From Streptomyces sp. LUP47B (GTDB taxonomy: Bacteria > Actinomycetota > Actinomycetes > Streptomycetales > Streptomycetaceae): a stretch of 64,000 bases of DNA. A program made the translations under genes and the position numbers. Under the pieces are notes generated by a model. It was given only the letters and a program-made list of their open reading frames with translations. It ran no database searches and was not told where the DNA came from. The stretch lies in NCBI RefSeq assembly GCF_001746295.1, contig NZ_MJAH01000017.1:85589-149588 (forward strand). The letters are read 5' to 3'. This document shows positions 7,725 through 16,286 of this stretch, piece after piece (positions within the stretch are counted from its first letter, which is position 1; the number at the start of each line of letters is the position of its first letter).

Positions 7725-8639
7725 ATGGAGGATATGGACCTGCGTAAACTGCGCTACTTCGTCGCCGTGGCCGACCGGTTGCACTTCGGCCGCGCCGCCG
7801 ATGAGCTGCATATCGCGCAGCCGGTGCTCAGCCGGCAGATCCGCGCGCTCGAGCAGGATCTCGGTGTCTCGCTGTTCACCAGGGACCGTCACGGCGTGGC
7901 GTTGACCGACGCGGGCCGCCAGCTGCTGGCCGACGCCGGTCCGCTGCTCGCGTCCGCGCACGCGGCCCGCCGCCGGGTGTCCGCGGCGGCCCGGGGCGGT
8001 CGGCGGCTGATGGTCGGTTTCCGGGCCGGCATCCCGGTCATCCCGGCGGCGCGGGCCTTCGAGGCCCGGCACCCGGACGTGGTCGTGGACGTACAGCGCA
8101 TCGAGGGGGACGACCAGGCCGCGATGCTCCTCGACGGCCGTATCGACGTCGCCTATGTGCGGCTGCCCCTCGACGAGGTGGGCCTGCGCGTCCTCCCGCT
8201 GTACACCGAGCCGCGGGTGGCGGTACTGCCCGCCGGCCACCGGCTGGCCGGCAAGGAGGAGCTCACCGAGGCCGACCTGGCCGGCGAACCCCTGCTCTGG
8301 CACGCCGACCCCAACACACAGCCCACCCGACGCCCGCACCCCAACGCCGGGTACCTGGTACGCGGAGTGGACGAGACCCTCGAGCACGTCGCGGCCGGCC
8401 GGGGCATCTCCTTCCTGGCCCGCTCGGCATCCGTCTTCTACTCACATCCGGACGTCGTCTACGTGCCCGTCCCGGACCTGACACCCGACCAGGTGTGCCT
8501 CGCGACAGCGGCATCGCACACCTCACCAGTGATCGACGACTTCATCACCGCGGCCCAGACGACCGCCGAGATCACAGCGGAATGCGGGAACTACGAAATG
8601 TGGCAGCAGGCAAGCGATGCCGTTCCACAGCACGGTTGA
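7725..8639 (+). CDS. LysR-family transcriptional regulator
   Basis: A 304-residue LTTR. The N-terminal winged helix-turn-helix (LRKLRYFVAVADRLHFGRAADELHIAQPVLSRQ region, residues about 6-62) is followed by a linker helix and a periplasmic-binding-like effector domain (about 95-290). The divergent SDR and NADP-oxidoreductase genes are the likely targets, and a T-N11-A dyad lies between. The ATG at 7725 has GGGAGA four bases upstream; the next in-frame ATG (7734) would also keep the whole domain. The effector is unknown but, by neighbour logic, is probably a carbonyl or quinone substrate of the SDR. Confidence 0.9.
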   Translation: MEDMDLRKLRYFVAVADRLHFGRAADELHIAQPVLSRQIRALEQDLGVSLFTRDRHGVALTDAGRQLLADAGPLLASAHAARRRVSAAARGGRRLMVGFRAGIPVIPAARAFEARHPDVVVDVQRIEGDDQAAMLLDGRIDVAYVRLPLDEVGLRVLPLYTEPRVAVLPAGHRLAGKEELTEADLAGEPLLWHADPNTQPTRRPHPNAGYLVRGVDETLEHVAAGRGISFLARSASVFYSHPDVVYVPVPDLTPDQVCLATAASHTSPVIDDFITAAQTTAEITAECGNYEMWQQASDAVPQHG

Positions 8640-8663
8640 AATTGGTGGGCCCAGGGCATGAAA

Positions 8664-8702
8664 ACGCCCCTGAGCCGCGCTATATGCGCAGGTCAGGGGC
8701 GT
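8664..8702. terminator. Bidirectional terminator between lysR and gpmA
   Basis: ACGCCCCTGA (8664-8673) pairs perfectly with TCAGGGGCGT (8693-8702). It is preceded by AAA and lies between convergent genes, so it can act on both strands. Confidence 0.82.
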
Positions 8703-8713
8703 GATCACAACCC

Positions 8714-9475
8714 CTACTTCTTCTTGCCCTGGTTCTTGACCGCCTCGATGGCCGCCGCGGCCGCCTCCGGGTCCAGGTACTTGCCGCCCGGGGTGACCGG
8801 GTTGAAGGACGCGTCGAGTTCGTAGTACAGGGGGATGCCCGTCGGGATGTTCAGGCCCGCGATGTCGGCGTCGGAGATGCCGTCCAGGTGCTTGACCAGG
8901 GCGCGGAGGCTGTTGCCGTGGGCCGCGACCAGGACCGTGCGGCCCGTCAGGAGGTCCGGGACGATGCCGTCGTACCAGTACGGGAGCATGCGGACGACGA
9001 CGTCCTTCAGGCACTCCGTGCGGGGGCGGAGCTCCGGGGGGATCGTGGCGTAGCGCGGGTCCGACGCCTGGGAGAACTCGGAGTCGTCGGACAGCGGGGG
9101 CGGCGGGGTGTCGTAGGAGCGGCGCCACAGCATGAACTGCTCCTCGCCGAACTCCGCGAGGGTCTGGGCCTTGTCCTTGCCCTGGAGGGCGCCGTAGTGG
9201 CGCTCGTTCAGGCGCCAGGAGCGGTGGACCGGGATCCAGTGGCGGTCCGAGGACTCCAGCGCCAGCTGGGCGGTGCGGATCGCGCGCTTCTGGAGGGACG
9301 TGTGGACCACGTCGGGCAGGAGGTCGGCGTCCTTCAGGAGTTCGCCGCCGCGGACTGCCTCCTTCTCGCCCTTCTCGTTGAGGTTGACGTCCACCCAGCC
9401 GGTGAACAGGTTCTTCGCGTTCCATTCGCTCTCGCCGTGGCGGAGGAGGATCAGCTTGTACGGTGCGTCGGCCAT
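8714..9475 (-). CDS. gpmA: 2,3-bisphosphoglycerate-dependent phosphoglycerate mutase
   Basis: A 253-residue glycolytic enzyme interconverting 3- and 2-phosphoglycerate. It carries the LLRHGESEWN motif with phospho-acceptor His13, the NERHYG segment, and the second catalytic histidine in VLVAAHGNSLRAL. The C-terminus ends in a Lys-rich tail (KNQGKKK). Length and motifs match the cofactor-dependent family of actinobacteria. It is a single gene with a terminator just after its stop and the MFS gene diverging upstream. Confidence 0.97.
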   Translation of the reverse strand: MADAPYKLILLRHGESEWNAKNLFTGWVDVNLNEKGEKEAVRGGELLKDADLLPDVVHTSLQKRAIRTAQLALESSDRHWIPVHRSWRLNERHYGALQGKDKAQTLAEFGEEQFMLWRRSYDTPPPPLSDDSEFSQASDPRYATIPPELRPRTECLKDVVVRMLPYWYDGIVPDLLTGRTVLVAAHGNSLRALVKHLDGISDADIAGLNIPTGIPLYYELDASFNPVTPGGKYLDPEAAAAAIEAVKNQGKKK

Positions 9476-9627
9476 GCGTATGAGCGTAATCCACGCCTTC
9501 GGTCCGGGTGGTGCCCGCTCGACAGACGGACGGTTGACGGGATCTGTTAATTGAGTGGCCCGTGGTCAGCTGGTCTTCGTAAGTTGTGCTCACTTCCTGA
9601 GCCGCTTACACACATGGGGGACCATCC

Positions 9628-10887
9628 ATGCCACTCGCCACCCTGAGACGCGCCACCCGCGAGACCGTCTCCGGGCTCCCCCGCGAGTTCTGGTGGCTGT
9701 GGACCAGCACCCTCGTCAACCGGCTGGGCGCCTTCGTCGCCACCTTCATGGCCCTGTACCTCACCCTCGACCGCGGCTACTCCGCCTCCTACGCCGGCCT
9801 CGTCGCCTCACTGCACGGTCTTGGCGGGGTCGTCTCGTCGATCGGGGCGGGGGTGATGACCGACCGGCTCGGACGGCGGCCCACCCTGCTCGTCGCGCAG
9901 TCCGCCACCGCCGCCTCCGTCGTGCTGCTCGGCTTCATGCACCACCCCGTCGCCATCGCCGCCGTCGCGTTCCTGGTCGGCATGGCCTCGAACGCCTCCC
10001 GGCCGGCCGTGCAGGCGATGATGGCCGACATCGTGCGGCCCGAGGACCGGGTCAGGGCCTTCTCGCTCAACTACTGGGCCATCAACCTCGGTTTCGCCGT
10101 CTCCTCCATGGCCGCCGGGTTCATCGCCGAGTACAGCTATCTCGCGGGCTTCCTGATCGAGGCCGGGATGACGGCCGTCTGCGCGGTCCTCGTCTTCCTC
10201 AAGCTGCCCGAGTCCCGGCCCGCCGCACCGCAGGCGGCGCAGGCGCGCAACGACGTCGGCCTCGGCACCGTCCTGCGCGACCGGCGGTTCATGAGCGTCG
10301 TGGGGCTGTCCTTCCTGGTCGCCGTGATCTTCCAGCAGGGTTCCATCGGACTGCCCGTCGCGATGGGCGAGGCCGGGTTCACGCCCGCGGACTACGGCCT
10401 GGCCATCGCCCTGAACGGCGTCCTGATCGTCGCGCTGCAGATCCCGGTGACCCGGTTCATCCAGGACCGGGACCCGCAGCGACTCCTGGTGGTCTCGTCC
10501 CTGCTGGCGGGTTACGGCTTCGGGCTCACCGCCTTCGCCGGGTCCGTCGGCCTCTTCGCCCTCACCGTCTGCGTGTGGACCCTGGGCGAGATGATCAACG
10601 CACCCACCCAGACCGGGCTCGTCGTCCGTCTCTCCCCCGCCCACGGCCGCGGCCGCTACCAGGGCATGTACACCCTGTCCTGGTCCCTCGCCGCCCTCGT
10701 GGCACCGCTCATGTCCGGTTTCGTCATCGACCGGTTCGGTGCGGAGTGGCTGTGGGGGCTGTGCGCGGTCGTCGGGACGGTGGCGGCGACGGGGTACGCC
10801 GCCCTCATGCGCCGCCTGCCCGGGGATACGGCCGCCGAGACCGCCGTAGCCGAGAAGTCCGCCGCCACCGAGGCCAGCCCGGCCTGA
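9628..10887 (+). CDS. MFS transporter (drug/solute exporter-like)
   Basis: A 419-residue inner-membrane protein with about 12 hydrophobic segments. The loop after helix 2 has the MFS motif-A variant GAGVMTDRLGRRPTL, and a central cytoplasmic loop (about 195-215) separates the halves. The family includes proton-coupled multidrug exporters; no substrate can be inferred. The ATG at 9628 is preceded by GGGGGA. It is divergent from gpmA, and its stop is about 50 bases before the left hairpin of the TnpB element, which does not disrupt it. Confidence 0.9.
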   Translation: MPLATLRRATRETVSGLPREFWWLWTSTLVNRLGAFVATFMALYLTLDRGYSASYAGLVASLHGLGGVVSSIGAGVMTDRLGRRPTLLVAQSATAASVVLLGFMHHPVAIAAVAFLVGMASNASRPAVQAMMADIVRPEDRVRAFSLNYWAINLGFAVSSMAAGFIAEYSYLAGFLIEAGMTAVCAVLVFLKLPESRPAAPQAAQARNDVGLGTVLRDRRFMSVVGLSFLVAVIFQQGSIGLPVAMGEAGFTPADYGLAIALNGVLIVALQIPVTRFIQDRDPQRLLVVSSLLAGYGFGLTAFAGSVGLFALTVCVWTLGEMINAPTQTGLVVRLSPAHGRGRYQGMYTLSWSLAALVAPLMSGFVIDRFGAEWLWGLCAVVGTVAATGYAALMRRLPGDTAAETAVAEKSAATEASPA

Positions 10888-10937
10888 TCCCGAGGCCACC
10901 CCGGCCTGAGATCCGTCACCTGATTCTTGCGAGGATG

Positions 10938-10957
10938 CCCCGGCGTTCACGCCGGGG
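10938..10957. repeat. Left-end hairpin of TnpB element
   Basis: Perfect 8-bp stem with a TTCA loop, followed by GGAGGAATCGC. It occupies the place of the IS200/IS605 left-end hairpin that TnpA would recognise. Confidence 0.8.
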
Positions 10958-11149
10958 AGGAATCGCATCCCGTGGATGGCGACGCGGAGCGCCCGCAAGG
11001 CCGCCGGCGGAGCCGGGAAGCGAAGGGGTGTGCCCGTGTTCGCTGGTGGGGGTGGCTTCGCCGTAGTGGGGTACGGGTGTGCGCGTGTCGCACGTACGGT
11101 CTCTTCGTGGAAGCTGCGGCGATCGGGCGGGGTGTGGGAGGGGCATGTC

Positions 11150-12379
11150 GTGTCGGTGGTGAAGGGGGCCGGCGACGCCGTCCATGCCCGGTGGACGTTC
11201 CGGCTGCGTGTGTCGTCGACCGCTGAGCGTGCGCTGCTGGCGGAGTGGGACCGGTGCCGGTGGATCTGGAACGAGTGCGTCGCCAAGTCCCAGCAGACCG
11301 ACCTGTGGAACAAGAATCGCCCTAAAGGCGCCGACAAGGCGATGTGCGGTCCGGCCCGGCTCGACACGATGCTGACCGAAGCCCGCGCGAAGACGCCGTG
11401 GCTGCGTGAGGGGTCATCGGTTCCCCAGCAGCAGATCATCCGGGACTTCGGCAAGTCCCGCGCGAAGGCGCACAAGGACATCCGCGAACGTCTGCCGCAG
11501 CATCGCCGGGCCGGGATGCCGAAGTACAAGAAGAAGCGTGAGGCCGACCCGAGCCTGAACTACACCAGGCGCGGCTTCCGGCTGAAGGACGGCCGTCTGC
11601 ACCTCGCAGGCACCATAGCCCTGACGGTCGTGTGGTCGCGGGATCTTCCCGCCGAACCGTCCTCGGTGCGCGTATACCGCGACAGCCTCGGGCACTGGTA
11701 CGCCTCGTTCGTCGTGCCCGCCGAAGCCCAGCCGCTGCCCGGGACCGGCCAGGTGATCGGGGTCGACTGGGGCGTCAGTCAGACCGCGACCACCACCAGC
11801 GACACCCACGACCTCCCTCACGCCGGGCACGGGAAGAAGGCCCAGGCGAAGCTGTCGCGGTACGACCGCATGATGGCCCGCCGCAAACCCGCCACAGGAC
11901 AGGCAGCCTCCAAGGGCTACCGTGAGGCGAAGAAGCTGCGGGCCAAGGCCTACAAGAAGGTGTCCCGGCAACGCCAGGACACCGGCCGCAAGTGGGCCAA
12001 GCGCGTGGTGGCCGACCACGACGCCATCGCCGTGGAGGACTTCCGGCCGAAGTTCCTCGCGAAGTCGACCGTGGCGAGGAAGGCCGCCGATGCCGCCATC
12101 GGTGCCACCAAGAAGGCGCTGCTGGAGATGGCCCGCAAGCACGGCAGGATCGTGCACCTGGTCCATCCCGCGCACACCACGATGGACTGCGCCCGGTGCG
12201 GAGCGAGAACCAAGCACGCGCTACCGCTGTCCGAACGAACCTATGCCTGCGCCGCGTGTGGAACCGTCTCGCCCAGAGACAAGAACTCCGCCCGCGTGAT
12301 GCTGGCCCGGGCTGGTCTCAACCCGGCTGGTGCTGATGGCGCAAGACCCGGCGGGACGCAGTTCCGCCAGGCAGCCTGA
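11150..12379 (+). CDS. tnpB: TnpB RNA-guided nuclease (IS1341 type)
   Basis: A 409-residue protein. The TnpB family consists of omega-RNA-guided DNA endonucleases ancestral to Cas12. The split RuvC active site is complete: Asp206 (VIGVDWG), Glu296 (IAVEDF) and Asp377 (PRDKNSA). The zinc ribbon has Cys347, 350, 367 and 370. A basic N-terminal half (PKYKKKRE) should hold the WED/REC parts. The frame is open farther upstream, but the GTG at 11150 with GGGAGGGG before it starts at the conserved domain. Length is normal, no frameshift is seen, and all catalytic residues are present, so it is probably active. Confidence 0.92.
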   Translation: MSVVKGAGDAVHARWTFRLRVSSTAERALLAEWDRCRWIWNECVAKSQQTDLWNKNRPKGADKAMCGPARLDTMLTEARAKTPWLREGSSVPQQQIIRDFGKSRAKAHKDIRERLPQHRRAGMPKYKKKREADPSLNYTRRGFRLKDGRLHLAGTIALTVVWSRDLPAEPSSVRVYRDSLGHWYASFVVPAEAQPLPGTGQVIGVDWGVSQTATTTSDTHDLPHAGHGKKAQAKLSRYDRMMARRKPATGQAASKGYREAKKLRAKAYKKVSRQRQDTGRKWAKRVVADHDAIAVEDFRPKFLAKSTVARKAADAAIGATKKALLEMARKHGRIVHLVHPAHTTMDCARCGARTKHALPLSERTYACAACGTVSPRDKNSARVMLARAGLNPAGADGARPGGTQFRQAA

Positions 12380-12388
12380 GCCAGGAAT

Positions 12389-12409
12389 CCCCCTCGCTTT
12401 ACGAGGGGG
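12389..12409. ncRNA. Right-end hairpin; likely 3' scaffold of the TnpB omega RNA
   Basis: An 8-bp perfect stem with a CTTTA loop, reinforced by outer GAATCC/GGATTC pairing. In characterised TnpB systems the guide RNA runs through the right end and its guide is the flanking host DNA. Here that flank would be the 3' end of the DUF2000 gene. The RNA itself is inferred, not seen. Confidence 0.55.
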
Positions 12410-12414
12410 AGGAT

Positions 12415-12840
12415 TCAAGGATGCATCCGCGCGCCCTTGAGCACCTTGTCCACGGCGTTGCGCGGCCCGTACACCGCGAGGCCCACCAGGTCCAGCTCTC
12501 CCGTCGCGACCGCCCGGACCGCCGCCCGGTTGTCGCGGTCGTTGCCCGTCGCGAACAGGTCGCTCGTGAAGAGCGCGCGCGGGAGCGAACGGGACAGCAC
12601 GCGCGCGTGGGCCGTTTTCAACGTCTCCTTGGTGCCCTCGAAGACCAGCACCGGCTGCCGGAACATCGGCATGTAGGGCACGCCGTCGGCGTCCTCGTAC
12701 GGCTCGCCGACCACCTCCGGGGCCTGGGTGCCCAGGCCACTGACGAGGAACGCGGTGACGTTCAGGCGCTGCCAGGTCTCCAGGTCCTCACGCAGCAGGA
12801 CGGCGATCTTGGTGTCGAAGCGGATGGGTTCAGTACTCAT
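12415..12840 (-). CDS. DUF2000-family protein
   Basis: A 141-residue protein of the DUF2000 family (function unknown; fold related to peptidyl-tRNA hydrolase 2). It starts MSTEPIRFDTKIAVLLRED and has the conserved GLGTQAPEVVGEPY region. The ATG is at 12838-12840, 49 bases from the divergent AraC gene. Its TGA stop (12415-12417) lies in the right-end sequence of the TnpB element, which therefore supplies the stop codon. The original C-terminus may have been replaced by a few residues, but the conserved fold is intact. Confidence 0.82.
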   Translation of the reverse strand: MSTEPIRFDTKIAVLLREDLETWQRLNVTAFLVSGLGTQAPEVVGEPYEDADGVPYMPMFRQPVLVFEGTKETLKTAHARVLSRSLPRALFTSDLFATGNDRDNRAAVRAVATGELDLVGLAVYGPRNAVDKVLKGARMHP

Positions 12841-12889
12841 GGAATGAGACTCGCGGGCGTCGTACGGCCTCGTCTTGTACGTTCTTTGC

Positions 12890-13771
12890 ATGGCGGCCAC
12901 AACCATGCCCGCGCAGGAGGTCACCGCGTGGCGCCCCGCCGTTCCGGGCGTCACCGAGGTCTTCCACGCCCACTTCACCGAGTACGCCTATCCGATGCAT
13001 GTGCACGAGGCGTGGACGCTGCTCATCGTGGACGACGGGGCCGTACGGTACGACCTCGACCGGCACGAGCACGGCACGCCGGACGACACCGTGTCGCTGC
13101 TGCCGCCGCACGTCCCGCACAACGGCTCGCCCGTGTCGCCGGACGGCTTCCGCAAGCGGGTCGTCTATCTCGACGGCACCCATCTCGGCGACGAGCTCAT
13201 CGGGCCCGCCGTCGACGGCCCCGATCTGCGCGATCCCGTACTGCGGCAGCGGGTGGGGCAGTTGCACACGGCGCTGACCAGGCCAGGTGAGGAGTTCGAG
13301 GCGGAGAGCCGGCTGACGCTCATCGGCGACCGGCTCAGGATGCTCCTACGGCCGCCGCTGCACGAGGGGCCCGCGCGCCGCGATCCCGCCCTCGCCCGCC
13401 GGCTGCGCGAACTCCTCGACGAGCGGGTCGTGGAGGGGCTGTCGCTGGAGGAGGCGGCAGGGGTCGTCCAGGCTCATCCGGCGCATCTCGTACGGGCGTT
13501 CAGTGCCGCTTACGGCATCGCGCCGCACCAGTACCTCACCTCCCGCCGGGTCGGCCGGGCCCGGCGTCTGCTGCTCGCGGGGCAGGGTCCCGCCGAGGTC
13601 GCCGCGCTCACCGGTTTCCACGACCAGGCCCATCTCACCCGGCACTTCAAGCGGCTGGTGGGGGTGACGCCGGGGCGCTATCGCAACAGCTCATGGACCG
13701 GATCAGACAGGAGTTCGACGGAAGGCGTCCGTCCGGCGATCGGCACCGATCAGCGTCGCCGGCATGGATGA
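12890..13771 (+). CDS. AraC-family transcriptional regulator
   Basis: A 293-residue regulator. An N-terminal cupin-type sensing domain (about 20-150) includes HVHEAWTLLIVDDGAVRYDL and LLPPHVPHNG. Two C-terminal helix-turn-helix motifs (about 170-275) end with the signature GFHDQAHLTRHFKRLVGVTPGRYR. The divergent DUF2000 gene is the obvious target. The ATG at 12890 starts the cupin domain. Its 3' end overlaps the next gene by 8 bases (ATGGATGA), implying coupled translation. Confidence 0.9.
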   Translation: MAATTMPAQEVTAWRPAVPGVTEVFHAHFTEYAYPMHVHEAWTLLIVDDGAVRYDLDRHEHGTPDDTVSLLPPHVPHNGSPVSPDGFRKRVVYLDGTHLGDELIGPAVDGPDLRDPVLRQRVGQLHTALTRPGEEFEAESRLTLIGDRLRMLLRPPLHEGPARRDPALARRLRELLDERVVEGLSLEEAAGVVQAHPAHLVRAFSAAYGIAPHQYLTSRRVGRARRLLLAGQGPAEVAALTGFHDQAHLTRHFKRLVGVTPGRYRNSSWTGSDRSSTEGVRPAIGTDQRRRHG

Positions 13772-14222
13772 CAGACAGAACTCCTTACCGTTCAGACGTC
13801 TCTCCGTGGCCGTCGCGGGTGCGGCCGCCCTGGGCGCCCTCAGCGTCGGTGGTGCCATCGCCGCGAACTCGGACGACGAGCCCAGCAGCGCCGAGCCGAG
13901 CATGTCGACCAGCCTCCCGCCGGGCGAGGGCACGGTCGGTGTCAGCGGTGGCGGCGACGAGAGCACCACCGGCGGTTCCGATCCCAGTCCGACCTCCACG
14001 TCCCCCGACGAACCCTCCACGCCCAGCGAGCTGGAGGAGCTCAACCGCCGGATCGCCGAGCCGGACAGGAAGGTCGACGAGCTGCCCACCAAGAAGGAAC
14101 TCGCCGACGCGCTGCGGGCCTTCGCGGACCAGCTGGACAAGCCGACCGCGCCCGGGGATCCCGGCGGGACCGAAGAGCCGACCACCGAGCCGCAGCCCAC
14201 CGACTCACTTCCGCCCAACTAG
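13764..14222 (+). CDS. Small secreted or membrane-anchored Pro/Thr-rich protein
   Basis: A 152-residue protein with an N-terminal basic stretch and hydrophobic segment (VAVAGAAALGALSVGGAIA), probably a signal peptide or anchor. Then comes an extended Ser/Thr/Pro/Gly/Asp/Glu-rich region, a short charged helical stretch (LEELNRRIAEPDRKVDELPTKKE type, about 90-125) and another Pro/Thr tail. It overlaps the AraC gene stop by 8 bases. I recognise no domain; it may sit in the cell envelope. Confidence 0.68.
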   Translation: MDDRQNSLPFRRLSVAVAGAAALGALSVGGAIAANSDDEPSSAEPSMSTSLPPGEGTVGVSGGGDESTTGGSDPSPTSTSPDEPSTPSELEELNRRIAEPDRKVDELPTKKELADALRAFADQLDKPTAPGDPGGTEEPTTEPQPTDSLPPN

Positions 14223-14247
14223 GCCCAGGACCGCGGAAAGCCCGAAG

Positions 14248-14748
14248 TCAGTCCTGCGAGCGCTGGGTCAGATGCGCGAACGCGTCCAGGTTGCGCGTCG
14301 ACTCGCCCCGGGCCACCCGCCACTCGTACTCCTTGCGGATCGCGGTGGCGAAACCCAGTTCCAGCAGGGTGTTGAAGCTGCCGTCGGCCGCCTCCAGGAC
14401 CTGGCCCAGGAGGCGGTCGACCTCGTCGGCGGTGACCGCGGCGAGGGGGAGCTTGCCGGCGACGTAGACGTCACCGAGCCGGTCGACGGCGTAACTCACG
14501 CCGTACAGCTTGAGGTTGCGCTCCAGGAGCCAGCGGTGGACGCCTGACTCGTTCTCGTCGGGGTGGCGGATGACGAAGGCGTTCAGCGACAGGGAGTGGC
14601 GGCCGACGATGAGCGAGACGGTCGTCTTCAGCTTGCGGGTGCCGGGGAGCTGCACCACGTAGTTTCCGGGTGCGGGGCTCTCCCACTCGACCTCGGCGTC
14701 CTTGAGGACGCCCTCGATGACCTGCGCTGCCTTCTCTGCCTCAGCCAT
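14248..14748 (-). CDS. YbjN-domain protein
   Basis: A 166-residue cytosolic protein of the YbjN family (related in fold to type III secretion chaperones; function unclear). It has the conserved ending LELGFATAIRKEYEWRVARGESTRNLDAFAHL. It overlaps the end of mshA by 8 bases (ATGGCTGA), so the two are co-translated, and this pair is conserved in actinobacteria from memory. A longer upstream frame exists inside mshA but adds no conserved residues. Confidence 0.85.
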   Translation of the reverse strand: MAEAEKAAQVIEGVLKDAEVEWESPAPGNYVVQLPGTRKLKTTVSLIVGRHSLSLNAFVIRHPDENESGVHRWLLERNLKLYGVSYAVDRLGDVYVAGKLPLAAVTADEVDRLLGQVLEAADGSFNTLLELGFATAIRKEYEWRVARGESTRNLDAFAHLTQRSQD

Positions 14749-16078
14749 GGTGGGAGCGTACGTGACGCCGGTACGACTGTGCCGCGGCCACATACACGTC
14801 CGCCGTCGCTGCGGCCGCGGTGTCCCAGCCGAAGGACTGGGCGTGCCGCGCGGCCGCCTCGCCCATGCGGGGCGTGAGCGCCGGGTCGTCGGCGAAATCG
14901 CACAGCACGCGCGCGTAGGCGGCCGGATCGTGTCCGCGTACGAGGAAACCGGTGCGTTCGTCGGCCACGGCCACCGGCAGCCCGCCGACCGCCGCCGCGA
15001 GCACCGGGGTGCCGGCCGCCTGGGCCTCTATGGCGACCAGTCCGAAGGACTCGCTGTAGGAGGGCATGACCAGCACGGACGCGGCCCGGAACCAGTCGGC
15101 GAGCTGCTCCTGGCCGACGGGCGGCTGGAACCGTACGACATCCGCGATGCCGAGGCGGGAGGCCAGTTTCTGCAGGCCCTCGGGTTTGGCGAGGCCGCTG
15201 CCGCTGAGGCCGCCGACGACCGGGACGAGGATGCGGGAGCGCAGGTCGGGGCGCTGGTCGAGCAACACCGCCACGGCCCGCAGGAGGATGTCCGGGGCCT
15301 TCAGGGGCTGGATGCGGCCCGCGAACAGGGGGATCAGGGCGTCCTGGGGCAGACCGAGACGGGCTCGGGCCGCCGCTCGGCCGTCCGCCGGGCAGAAGCG
15401 CTCGAGGTTCACGCCGGGGTGGACGACGGCGACCTTGGCGGGGTCGGCGGCGTAGTGCCGTACGAGTTCCTCGCGCTCCTCGGCGGTGTTCGCGATGAGG
15501 CGGTCGGCGGCGGCGACGATCTGGGTCTCGCCGATGACCCGGGCGGCGGGCTCGGGGGTGTCGCCGTCGGCGAGGCTGGCGTTCTTGACCTTGGCCATGG
15601 TGTGCATGGCGTGCACGAGCGGAGTGCCCCAGCGCTGGGCGGCGAGCCAGCCGACGTGACCGGAGAGCCAGTAGTGCGAGTGGACCAGGTCGTAGTAGCC
15701 GGGGCGGTGGCCGGCCCACGCCTGCATCACACCGTGCGTGAAGGCGCACAGCTGGGCGGGGAGGTCCTCCTTGTTGAGTCCCTCGTAGGGGCCCGCGTCG
15801 ATGTGGCGGACCAGGACGCCGGGGGCCATCTCGACGGTCGGGGGAAGACCGCTCGTCGTCGCGCGCGTGAAGATCTCGACCTCGATGTTGATCGCGGCGA
15901 GGCGCTGGGCGAGCTCGACGATGTAGACGTTCATGCCGCCCGCGTCGCCGGTGCCGGGCTGGTGGAGCGGTGAGGTGTGCACGGAGAGCATGGCGACGCG
16001 GCGGGGGCGGCGGTGCAGGCGCAACCGGTGGGGTGCGGCCTGGGAGCGACGCTGGAGCCTGCTGACGTACTGGCTCAC
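14741..16078 (-). CDS. mshA: D-inositol-3-phosphate glycosyltransferase (mycothiol synthesis)
   Basis: MshA transfers GlcNAc from UDP-GlcNAc to inositol 3-phosphate, the first step of mycothiol synthesis. The 445-residue GT-B protein has LSVHTSPLHQPGTGDAGGMNVYI at the acceptor site, HSHYWLSG, the FAGRIQPLKAPDILLRA donor-site motif, and the retaining GT4 E-x7-E region in SYSESFGLVAIEAQAAGTPV. A 30-residue basic N-terminal extension is usual in streptomycetes. It heads an operon with the YbjN gene, and a methyltransferase gene diverges upstream. Confidence 0.96.
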   Translation of the reverse strand: MSQYVSRLQRRSQAAPHRLRLHRRPRRVAMLSVHTSPLHQPGTGDAGGMNVYIVELAQRLAAINIEVEIFTRATTSGLPPTVEMAPGVLVRHIDAGPYEGLNKEDLPAQLCAFTHGVMQAWAGHRPGYYDLVHSHYWLSGHVGWLAAQRWGTPLVHAMHTMAKVKNASLADGDTPEPAARVIGETQIVAAADRLIANTAEEREELVRHYAADPAKVAVVHPGVNLERFCPADGRAAARARLGLPQDALIPLFAGRIQPLKAPDILLRAVAVLLDQRPDLRSRILVPVVGGLSGSGLAKPEGLQKLASRLGIADVVRFQPPVGQEQLADWFRAASVLVMPSYSESFGLVAIEAQAAGTPVLAAAVGGLPVAVADERTGFLVRGHDPAAYARVLCDFADDPALTPRMGEAAARHAQSFGWDTAAAATADVYVAAAQSYRRHVRSHHG

Positions 16079-16286
16079 GTGGCGTTCCTCCTTGCTGCGG
16101 ACATGCCTGACGGAGGGCGTGGGGACCCTCCGACGGAGGCAACACGGAAGTAGGCATTCCCATTCCGTGCGGGGGCGGTTTTTGCCGAGGTATTACCGGA
16201 TTTCGCTCAACCGTTCGAGGGTGGGGTGCGTCGGGCGGGCGGGACGGCACGCGGTGGCCCGTCGCCCTCCGCATACCCTCATAGGC

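Larger units (their letters stand above)
10928..12420 (+). mobile_element. IS1341-type (TnpB-only) IS200/IS605-family element
   Basis: A single tnpB gene is bracketed by subterminal hairpins: CCCCGGCG-TTCA-CGCCGGGG at 10938-10957 and CCCCCTCG-CTTTA-CGAGGGGG at 12389-12409. Both are followed by GGAGGA. There is no HUH TnpA gene, so movement would need TnpA in trans. The exact ends are estimated: the left is near 10928 and the right near 12414-12420, where the sequence GGATTCAAGG meets the DUF2000 coding sequence. TnpB-family knowledge predicts an omega RNA overlapping the tnpB 3' end and right hairpin. Confidence 0.85.
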
